Shown in pieces: positions 6,053-11,887 of a stretch of DNA of 16,531 nt. The notes under the pieces are model-generated. The model did no database searches, had not been told where the DNA came from, and saw nothing but the letters and a program-made list of their open reading frames with translations. Source of the DNA: an uncultured bacterium (GTDB taxonomy: Bacteria; Desulfobacterota; Desulfovibrionia; Desulfovibrionales; Desulfovibrionaceae). The position numbers and the translations under genes were made by a program. Each line of letters begins with the position of its first letter. The stretch's first letter is position 1. The stretch covers positions 1 through 16,531 of the forward strand of contig CAJMLK010000064.1 in the NCBI GenBank assembly GCA_905214305.1, read 5' to 3'.

Positions 6053-7060
6053 TCAGCGCCCCTCCGTGCCGGAACCGGCGGGTTGTATGCTGCTGAAAGG
6101 CACGGAGCGGGCCGCTCCACCCTGTTCCGGCGCAGGTGGGCTGCCTGGGGGCAAAGGCCCTGCGGGCGGGCCGGAGGATGGGGGCATGCCCGGTTGCCCC
6201 TGGGGCGCGCCTTGCTGCCGCCACGCCTGCTCCTGCGCAAGGATGTCGGCCTGCTGGTCGGCCCGCTGGTTGAGGGTGGGTGGGGCGTATTCCTGCGGAA
6301 CGTTCTGCGGGGGCAGCCCGTCGTTGCCCTGCCGGTAGCCCCGGTCATAGCCCTGATTGTACCCCTGATCGTAGCCTTGCCCGAAACCCTGATCATAGCC
6401 CTGATTATAGCCTTGACCGTATCCCTGCCTGCCCTGATTGCCGTAGCCGCCGTCAGGCCAGCCTGGGCCGCCGGGCCGCGGATTGCTGTTGAAATAAGGA
6501 TCCTGCTGCCAGTTATAGCCGGGGCCACCCGGCTGGGGACCGGGGCGGCGGGGCGGATAGTCAGGTCGCCCACCGCCGGGACCGGGGCGTTGCTGCGGGC
6601 GCTGGTTGCCATAATGCGGACCGCCATTCGGGGCATGTCCGGGGCCATAATACGGTTCCGGGCGGGGTTTGCCGGGAGCGGGAAAGCCGGGATACGGGCC
6701 GCCGGGAGCGGGAATGCCCGGCCTGATGCCGCCCCCTTGCCCGCCAGTGCCATAGCTGCCGTCGGGCGAAACCCAAGGAGTCACATAGATGGGACCTGTC
6801 CATTGCTCGGGCTGTTGTGGCGGCGGCGGGGGCGTTACCGAGGTGACAATGTCGCCGTTGCTGTCGCGCCACGTGTGGCTCTGCCCCCGGCGCTCCAGCC
6901 CTTCCGCTTCAAGGTCGCGCGTGCCCCATACCTGTGCCCCGCCCTGCTGTCCGGGGGGTGGCTCGTAGTTTCCCTGTCCGGCGGCCAGCAACGTGGCGGG
7001 GCGCAAGGCCCACAGGCAGGAACAGAGGCACAGCAGGCATATGGCAAATATATTTTTCAT
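6053..7060 (-). CDS. Exported Gly/Pro/Tyr/Gln-rich repeat protein
   Basis: I recognise no family. The start is set at the ATG at 7060 (335 aa) because GAGGA lies six bases upstream and a signal peptide begins there: MKNIF, a hydrophobic stretch, then a likely Sec cleavage after LLAA (residue 27). The cysteines at 11, 13 and 15 could also be read as a poor lipobox. Residues 40-75 are the only ordered-looking part (QVWGTRDLEAEGLERRGQ). From about residue 76 the protein is low complexity: PPPPPQQP, many PGG and PAPG units, then at 213-244 a tandem GY[NDG]QG repeat of four residues per unit, and a Pro/Gln/Gly-rich end. It looks like a disordered secreted or envelope-associated protein. It is one base upstream of amrS and so is the first gene of the amrS-cobO operon. 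Confidence 0.75.
   Translation of the reverse strand: MKNIFAICLLCLCSCLWALRPATLLAAGQGNYEPPPGQQGGAQVWGTRDLEAEGLERRGQSHTWRDSNGDIVTSVTPPPPPQQPEQWTGPIYVTPWVSPDGSYGTGGQGGGIRPGIPAPGGPYPGFPAPGKPRPEPYYGPGHAPNGGPHYGNQRPQQRPGPGGGRPDYPPRRPGPQPGGPGYNWQQDPYFNSNPRPGGPGWPDGGYGNQGRQGYGQGYNQGYDQGFGQGYDQGYNQGYDRGYRQGNDGLPPQNVPQEYAPPTLNQRADQQADILAQEQAWRQQGAPQGQPGMPPSSGPPAGPLPPGSPPAPEQGGAARSVPFSSIQPAGSGTEGR
6326..6424 (-). repeat. 12-bp tandem repeat encoding GYxQ units
   Basis: Within the repeat protein gene, about eight consecutive 12-base units encode GYGQ, GYNQ, GYDQ, GFGQ, GYDQ, GYNQ, GYDR and GYRQ. The units differ at third positions, so the repeat has been kept at protein level rather than arising very recently. 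Confidence 0.85.
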
Positions 7061-7700
7061 GGTTGTCCTCACTTGGGGAACAGGTGCGCGGGCTGCGGCG
7101 CGGGCTGCGGCACGATCCGGCGGTTTGCGGGACGCGGCGCATGCTGATCCGCATGCGCTTTTGGAGCAGATGCAAGCAAATTTTATGCCTGCGCCACGCT
7201 GATGCAGCATGGCAGCCGTAAAAATGCGGCGTTTTTGCGGCGATTCCGTTGGCCTGCCCGTGGCGCCTGGGAAAGTCCGGCATGACGCGGTGTGGCTGAA
7301 ATTTGGCGCTTCTCGCGCTGCCAGTCTAGCAACGGCTGGGCAGCTGGTCTACAGTGAAGCGGAAATTGACGGATTTTTGTTTTGGCGGAGGATGGTGCAG
7401 CAGGAAGGCTGAAGGCCCGGCTCAGGCAGCGCTGTGGGGACGCGCGTTGTACGCAGATGTCTGCATGGATATCAGCCCAGATACCCGTACAGATGGCCGG
7501 ACAGATGTCCGTACAGATGGCCGGACAGACAGAAGAAAAAGGGCGGTGTGCTCCGCGTGAACCATGACAGCGGGAAAAGAGTTTGGCTGCAGGGGCTGGC
7601 AGCGAAGGGTGGGGAATAATGCTGGCAGGGCCGTGCAAAAAAGTCGCTTGGGCTTTGCGGCAAAATCTGCTAAAGAACCGCAATCCAAAGGAGGCTACGG
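7061..7700. other. Divergent intergenic region, 640 bases
   Basis: It separates the minus-strand amrS-cobO operon from purM. Several ORFs of 60-166 codons cross it on both strands but none has a good start, known motif or protein-like composition. It must hold the promoters of both operons. For purM, TTGGGC and TAAAGA with 17 bases between them (7647-7675) are a weak candidate about 25 bases before the start codon. A 12-bp tandem repeat at 7485-7532 is listed separately. Confidence 0.5.
7485..7532. repeat. Four-copy 12-bp tandem repeat
   Basis: Units are CCGTACAGATGG, CCGGACAGATGT, CCGTACAGATGG and CCGGACAGACAG, so units 1 and 3 are identical and units 2 and 4 nearly so (a 24-base higher-order period). 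A degenerate copy may precede it (7473-7484). It lies in the intergenic region about 170 bases upstream of purM. Confidence 0.85.
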
Positions 7701-8768
7701 ATGTCCAGCGATCGCGCGAAAGCCTATACTCAGGCAGGCGTTGACATTGAGGCGGGAAACACCCTTGTGTCGCGAATCAAATCCATGGTGCAGAGCACCC
7801 AGACCAGGGGCGTCATTTCTGACATAGGCGGCTTTGGCGGCCTTTTCCGTCCCGATCTCAGCGGCATGAGCGAGCCTGTGCTGGTTTCTTCCACCGATGG
7901 TGTGGGCACCAAGCTCAAGCTGGCTTTCGCTTTTGACAAGCACGATACCGTGGGCATCGACCTGGTGGCCATGAGCGTGAACGATATTCTTGTTCAGGGG
8001 GCCAATCCTCTGTTCTTCCTTGACTACTTTGCCACAGGCAAGCTGGACGTGGACACGGCGCACACCGTTATCGGTGGCGTGGCCGAAGGCTGCCGCCAGT
8101 CCGACTGCGCCCTGTTGGGCGGAGAAACCGCAGAAATGCCCGATATGTATGCCCCCGGCGAATATGATCTGGCCGGTTTCTGCGTGGGCATTGTGGACAA
8201 TGCCAAGCTTATTGACGGCTCGAGCATTCAGGTGGGTGACCACATTGTGGGCATTGCCTCGTCGGGCCTGCATTCCAACGGCTATTCACTGGCCCGCAAG
8301 GTGCTGGAAAAAAGCGGTCTTTCGCCCGACGACGCCTTTCCCGGAGCGGACGGCGCTACCGTGCGCGACGTGATGCTTGCCCCCACCATTATCTATGTGG
8401 AGGCCGTGCGTTCCCTCTTGCGCGACCTTAATGTCAAGGGCATGGCCCACATCACGGGCGGCGGCTTTTATGACAATATCCCCCGCGTGCTGCCGGCGCA
8501 GGTGGAGGCCCGCATCAACTTCGGCAGTTGGCAGATGGCCCCGGTTTTCAAATGGCTCAATGAAACGGGCGACCTTTCCTGGCCTGAAATTCTTCAGATA
8601 TTCAACGGCGGCATAGGCTACGTGCTGGTGCTGCCCCCTGACCAGAGCGAAGAAGCCATCAGCCGTATTCAGGCGTTCAATCTGCGCGCCTGGCATATCG
8701 GTGATGTGGCCCGCCGTGGCAAAAATGCTGCCGGTGAAGAAAATGAACAGGTTATCGTAAACTTCTGA
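7701..8768 (+). CDS. purM: Phosphoribosylformylglycinamidine cyclo-ligase (AIR synthetase)
   Basis: Closes the imidazole ring in de novo purine synthesis: FGAM plus ATP gives AIR. At 355 residues it is of normal length. Family blocks are in order: YTQAGVDIEAGN near the start, STDGVGTKLKLA, GIDLVAMSVNDILVQGA followed by PLFFLDYFA, LLGGETAEMP with GEYDLAGF, SSGLHSNGYSL and AHITGGG. Near the end the usual FNMGIGM-type segment reads FNGGIGY, a mild variant. The ATG follows a very good AAAGGAGG site with a seven-base gap. A terminator-like hairpin follows 38 bases after the stop, so purM is probably transcribed alone. No purine riboswitch or PurR-like box is recognised upstream. Confidence 0.97.
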   Translation: MSSDRAKAYTQAGVDIEAGNTLVSRIKSMVQSTQTRGVISDIGGFGGLFRPDLSGMSEPVLVSSTDGVGTKLKLAFAFDKHDTVGIDLVAMSVNDILVQGANPLFFLDYFATGKLDVDTAHTVIGGVAEGCRQSDCALLGGETAEMPDMYAPGEYDLAGFCVGIVDNAKLIDGSSIQVGDHIVGIASSGLHSNGYSLARKVLEKSGLSPDDAFPGADGATVRDVMLAPTIIYVEAVRSLLRDLNVKGMAHITGGGFYDNIPRVLPAQVEARINFGSWQMAPVFKWLNETGDLSWPEILQIFNGGIGYVLVLPPDQSEEAISRIQAFNLRAWHIGDVARRGKNAAGEENEQVIVNF

Positions 8769-8806
8769 TTTCGGCGCGTCAGTTCTCAGCCGCTTTGAGT
8801 GGCTCA

Positions 8807-8842
8807 AGCCCGTCTGCGCCGATTTCGCGGGCGGGCTGTTTT
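8807..8842 (+). terminator. Terminator after purM
   Basis: AGCCCGTCTGCG (8807-8818) pairs with CGCGGGCGGGCT (8826-8837) over 12 positions with two G-T pairs and a seven-base loop, then GTTTTC follows. The GC-rich stem and short T run fit an intrinsic terminator. Confidence 0.65.
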
Positions 8843-8953
8843 CATGGCATTTGCATCAATGTCCGGGACAGGACGGCGGGCAAGCGCGCCGCTTTTCCTG
8901 TTCCCTTGCATATACAGTGATACTCCGGCGCCTGTCGCCGGACTGGGGGAAAT

Positions 8954-9415
8954 ATGAACAGTACCTTGGGCTGCCTTGGCAATGCCCTGTGGTTCATACT
9001 CGGGGGCCTTGTCATGGGCCTTGTGTGGTGGATGTTCGGTGTGCTCTGTTTTATCTCCATCATCGGCATTCCCTGGGGGCGCGCCTGTTTCGTCATGGGC
9101 AACTTTGCCTTTTTTCCCTTCGGCAAGATGCCGGTCTCGCGCGAGGTGCTCACCGGGCAGCCCGATGTGGGAACCGGTATGCTGGGAACTCTGGGCAACG
9201 TAGTCTGGCTTGTTTTTGCGGGCATCTGGATCGCCCTTGGTCATCTGGTGTCTGCGGCGGCCTGCGCCGTGACCATCATCGGCATTCCCTTTGCGTGGCA
9301 GCACGTCAAGCTGGCGGCGCTGGCCCTTTGCCCCATCGGCAAAACCGTTGTGCCTGCCCCTGTGGCCCAGGCAGCAGAAGAAGCCGCCACCCTGCGCGGT
9401 TACCACAAGCAGTAA
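8954..9415 (+). CDS. YccF-family inner membrane protein
   Basis: A 153-residue membrane protein of the YccF domain family (function unknown). Two copies of the domain are visible: residues 6-56 (LGNALWFILGGLVMGLVWW... IIGIPWGRACF... FPFGK) and 78-132 (LGNVVWLVFAGIWIALGHL... IIGIPFAWQHVKLA... CPIGK). Each has a long hydrophobic segment followed by the conserved IIGIP and a P[FI]GK block; about four membrane segments are expected. The C-terminus is a short Ala-rich cytoplasmic tail. GGGGAA lies just before the ATG. It lies 42 bases before gmhB on the same strand and may be co-transcribed with it. Confidence 0.9.
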   Translation: MNSTLGCLGNALWFILGGLVMGLVWWMFGVLCFISIIGIPWGRACFVMGNFAFFPFGKMPVSREVLTGQPDVGTGMLGTLGNVVWLVFAGIWIALGHLVSAAACAVTIIGIPFAWQHVKLAALALCPIGKTVVPAPVAQAAEEAATLRGYHKQ

Positions 9416-9457
9416 TACGCCGGATCACGGCGGAAAAAACAGGGCAGGAGCAGCATC

Positions 9458-10063
9458 ATGACGGAAAAAACGGCATTGCGCCGGGCCATTTTTCTTGACC
9501 GCGACGGAACCCTGAACAGGGATACGGGCTATGTTCACCGCAAGGAGGACTGGCAGTGGCTGCCCGGCGTGCCCGAGGCGCTCAAGCGCCTGCGTGCCGT
9601 GGGCTATGTTCTGGTGGTGGTAAGCAATCAGTCGGGCATTGCGCGCGGCATGTTTGATCGCGACGCTCTCAACCGTCTGGAAGAATGGGTCAATGCCGAT
9701 CTGGCGGCAAAAAACGCCGCCATTGATGCCTGGTACTACTGCCCGCACCTGCCTGAAATCACCGGCCCGTGCCAGTGCCGCAAGCCCGAGCCGGGCCTTG
9801 TACTTCAGGCTGCAAGAGATTTGCACATCGACCTTGCCAACTCGTGGATGATCGGTGACCGCGTGCGAGACGTGCGCGCGGGACTGGCGGCGGGTTGCCG
9901 CAGCATTCTGCTGCACCCTGAAGGGGGCGGTCATGAGGATGACGAGGACGTGCCGGAGGGCGTGTCGGTAGCACCGCACCTGCCCGCTGCCGGGGTGCAC
10001 ATTCTGGCTCCGCGCATGCGTGAACTGCGCGCGGCCCGTCTGCTGGAAAAAATGAAAGACTGA
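9458..10063 (+). CDS. gmhB: D-glycero-D-manno-heptose 1,7-bisphosphate 7-phosphatase
   Basis: A 201-residue HAD-superfamily phosphatase that removes the 7-phosphate of heptose bisphosphate in the pathway to ADP-heptose for the LPS inner core. The nucleophile and acid/base aspartates are D14 and D16 in FLDRDGTLNRD; motif II is VSNQSGIARG (55-64). Zinc ligands are C95, H97, C105 and C107 in CPHLPEITGPCQCRKPEPG. Motif III/IV is MIGDRVRDVRAG (131-142). All catalytic and metal residues are present. A small acidic insertion (GHEDDEDVPEG) lies near residue 160. The family also includes histidinol phosphatases, but the zinc-loop arrangement favours GmhB. AGGAG precedes the ATG. Confidence 0.92.
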   Translation: MTEKTALRRAIFLDRDGTLNRDTGYVHRKEDWQWLPGVPEALKRLRAVGYVLVVVSNQSGIARGMFDRDALNRLEEWVNADLAAKNAAIDAWYYCPHLPEITGPCQCRKPEPGLVLQAARDLHIDLANSWMIGDRVRDVRAGLAAGCRSILLHPEGGGHEDDEDVPEGVSVAPHLPAAGVHILAPRMRELRAARLLEKMKD

Positions 10064-10068
10064 GGCTG

Positions 10069-10088
10069 CGCCAGCCGGGCGGTTTTTT
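10069..10088 (+). terminator. Possible weak terminator after gmhB
   Basis: CGCC (10069-10072) and GGCG (10078-10081) form a short stem followed by six T residues at 10083-10088, nine bases after the gmhB stop codon's surroundings. The T tract is good but the stem is only four pairs. Confidence 0.4.
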
Positions 10089-10190
10089 CCGGCATGACCG
10101 GCGGTCAGGCATGCTGACATCTGGCGCGGGCTGCGCGGTTTTGTGCTGCGGGAGCTTTTTCGCCCAGTTCGCCAGAGCTGTTAAAGCCTT

Positions 10191-10230
10191 TTCGCATTGA
10201 GAATATCTATTTCGCATCGCGAATATCTGT
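10191..10230. repeat. 20-bp tandem duplication
   Basis: TTCGCATTGAGAATATCTAT (10191-10210) is followed directly by TTCGCATCGCGAATATCTGT (10211-10230); 17 of 20 positions agree. The second copy contains the dyad TTCGC-ATC-GCGAA. It is AT-rich against a GC-rich background and looks like paired protein-binding sites, but no downstream start is close by. Confidence 0.75.
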
Positions 10231-10242
10231 TCCCAATGCTTC

Positions 10243-10382
10243 CAGCCACCCGCTCCGGCGTTTAAGCGCGCAGATAAACTGCGCCTGCGCCTCCGTAGCG
10301 AACTTGGCTTAAACTTTGAGAATGCACATGCTCAAAGTTAATCTGCTCCAGTCAGAGCAATTTCAATGTTGAATTGCTCTGA
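10243..10382 (-). repeat. Compound multi-hairpin intergenic repeat
   Basis: Four dyads are stacked here: an outer stem GTTTAAGC/GCTTAAAC (10260-10267 with 10307-10314) directly enclosing GCGCAG/CTGCGC (10268-10273 with 10279-10284), then AACTTTGAG/CTCAAAGTT (10312-10320 with 10331-10339), then an 11-bp stem TCAGAGCAATT/AATTGCTCTGA (10352-10362 with 10372-10382). On the minus strand it contains GGAGCAGATTAACTTTGA and, at the far end, GAGCGGGTGG. The element at the right end of the window has AGAGCAGACTAACTTTGA, an AACTTTGA hairpin, a GCGCGC dyad and the reverse complement of AGCGGGTGG, so the two appear to be diverged members of one family. Confidence 0.7.
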
Positions 10383-10550
10383 CACATTTCATCGGCATGC
10401 TGTTCCGGTATCTCTCCGGCCCGCGCGATGCCGCCAGCGAGATGTCCGGGCGGTCTGGCAATGAACGGCAAAAATATGTTATCGGCCCGCAGTTTCGGAA
10501 TGGCCTGAAGCGCGAGCCACAGGCTGCGTCAAGCGCTGCATGCTCTGTGA

Positions 10551-11531
10551 TCAGGTATACTGAGGCTCGTTTTCCTTGATAATCTGAAAAGATTTCATGG
10601 CCTTTATTGTGCCGGCAATGCCCTGATACTTGCATACGCCTGCCACGGTGCAGTCAAGCAGGTCTTCTTCATCCTTGTCCAGCACCAGCACATCGCCCAC
10701 CTGCATGCGCAAAAGCTGGTTGCCCGTAATGGTGGTCTTGCCAAAGCACACCTTGAGTTCTATCGGGGTTTCCATAAGGCGCTCCTTAAGGCGGGCCACC
10801 CATGCGTGGTCTACCTCAAGGCGTTCTGTCTGAAAGCTGGCGTGCAGTTTGGAGCGAATGGGTTCAATGGTGGCGTAGGGCAGGCAGATGATCATGGAGC
10901 CAAGGGCCGTATCCAGCTCTACCTCAAAGGTGATGACCACCACCACATCGCTGGGCGGCACAATGGCCGCAAACTGCGGATTGATCTCACTGCGTACCAG
11001 TTCCAGTTTGACATCATGCACGGGCCGCCAGGATTCTTCCATATTGTCCAGGGCGATCTTGACGATCTTGTCCACCACGGCCTGCTCGATGCGGGTAAAT
11101 TCGCGTCCTTCCACCTTGGGCTGGGAGCCTGCACCGCCGAAAACGCTTTCCACAAGGGCAAAGACCAGACGCGAATCCACCACCATGATGGCATTGCCGC
11201 GCAGGGGGTCCATCTTGAAAATATTGATGGAAGTGGGCACAGGCAGAGAACGCATGAATTCACCGAACTTGGTCATATCAATGGATATGGGGTTCAGTTC
11301 CACACGTTTGCGCACAGAGTTGGAGAGCGCATTGGTACACAGCCGGGCAAAACGGTCGTTGACGATTTCAAGCACGGGCATGCGCCCGCGTATGATGCGG
11401 TCCTGATTGGCAAGGTCAAAAGCGACTATGCCGGAATCGTCTTCCGGCGCTTCCACCTCGCTCTCGATTTCGCCGCCTGAAAGCCCGCGCAGCAGGGCAT
11501 CCACTTCATCTTGCGCCAAAACTTTGTTCAT
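10551..11531 (-). CDS. fliM: Flagellar motor switch protein FliM
   Basis: A component of the cytoplasmic C-ring that binds phosphorylated CheY and switches rotor direction. The start is placed at the ATG at 11531 (326 aa) with GAGG five bases upstream, because the product then begins MNKVLAQDEVDALL, the conserved CheY-binding N-terminus; a start at 11549 would add six residues after a poor RBS. The middle CheC-like domain includes the switch region with FGGAG; the C-terminal SpoA domain includes LKVCFGKTTITGNQLLRMQVGDVLVLD. Length is normal. No flagellar genes flank it: downstream is gmhB converging, upstream is a divergent corrinoid-related gene. The leader contains a strong hairpin (11605-11629). 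Confidence 0.96.
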   Translation of the reverse strand: MNKVLAQDEVDALLRGLSGGEIESEVEAPEDDSGIVAFDLANQDRIIRGRMPVLEIVNDRFARLCTNALSNSVRKRVELNPISIDMTKFGEFMRSLPVPTSINIFKMDPLRGNAIMVVDSRLVFALVESVFGGAGSQPKVEGREFTRIEQAVVDKIVKIALDNMEESWRPVHDVKLELVRSEINPQFAAIVPPSDVVVVITFEVELDTALGSMIICLPYATIEPIRSKLHASFQTERLEVDHAWVARLKERLMETPIELKVCFGKTTITGNQLLRMQVGDVLVLDKDEEDLLDCTVAGVCKYQGIAGTIKAMKSFQIIKENEPQYT

Positions 11532-11887
11532 GCCAGCCTCGACAAACATCCTGTGAAGGTTCTGGGTATCCGCTGATTACATCTTCGATTTGCCCGGTTC
11601 GATGCCAAAAAATGGAAGCCATTTTTTGGAAAGGCACAAAAACGTTCATTCAACCGGGGAAGTGAATTCCCCCATTCACGTTTTTGGGCTTCTGCACGCG
11701 CAGGAGCCACGAAAGGGGCTTTATCCAGCGCTTCCCTGAATCGCCTCGTTATCACGAGCAACCTTGCAAGAAAAAGGCCAGTTTGACAAGTGATGGAATG
11801 CTTTCGCAGGGCAGCGGGCCGTTCATGCGCGCCCTTTTTCTTGCCAACCCCGGTCCCTTGAGGCAGTCTACAGCCGGAGCAAAGTCC
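11532..11887. promoter_or_regulatory. Divergent region between fliM and the RACo-like gene
   Basis: It contains two striking dyads. CCAAAAAATGG (11605-11615) and CCATTTTTTGG (11619-11629) form an 11-bp stem with a three-base loop. Next, AAAAACGT (11638-11645) pairs with ACGTTTTT (11678-11685) and encloses GGGGAA/TTCCCC (11656-11661 with 11667-11672), a nested structure ending in five T on the plus strand. The plus-strand reading frame of the RACo-like gene remains open back to 11684, but the leader translation has no similarity to the family. I find no clean -35/-10 pair for either gene. Confidence 0.5.

Larger units (their letters stand above)
10064..10550. other. Non-coding region between converging gmhB and fliM
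   Basis: No convincing gene is present; the short ORFs here have no motif. Besides the weak terminator it holds a 20-bp AT-rich tandem duplication (10191-10230) and a compound stem-loop repeat (10243-10382), both listed separately. From 10383 to 10550 I see nothing distinctive. Confidence 0.55.

Noticed and set aside
5029..6753. 574-residue version of the radical SAM protein
   Set aside because: The extra 234 N-terminal residues lie in an alternative frame of the upstream repeat protein; the start at 6051 has a good RBS and gives the normal family length.
6083..7147. 354-codon plus-strand ORF
   Set aside because: Antisense of the repeat protein gene; its AVA/LIIALI-type repeats are just the reverse reading of the GYxQ repeat.
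7183..7683. 166-codon minus-strand ORF in the purM upstream region
   Set aside because: Composition is not protein-like (CPAICTDICPAICTGIW arises from the DNA tandem repeat) and no RBS is seen.
11528..11761. 77-codon minus-strand ORF upstream of fliM
   Set aside because: It covers the hairpin-rich divergent region, overlaps the fliM start in another frame and has no RBS or motif; kept only as non-coding sequence.
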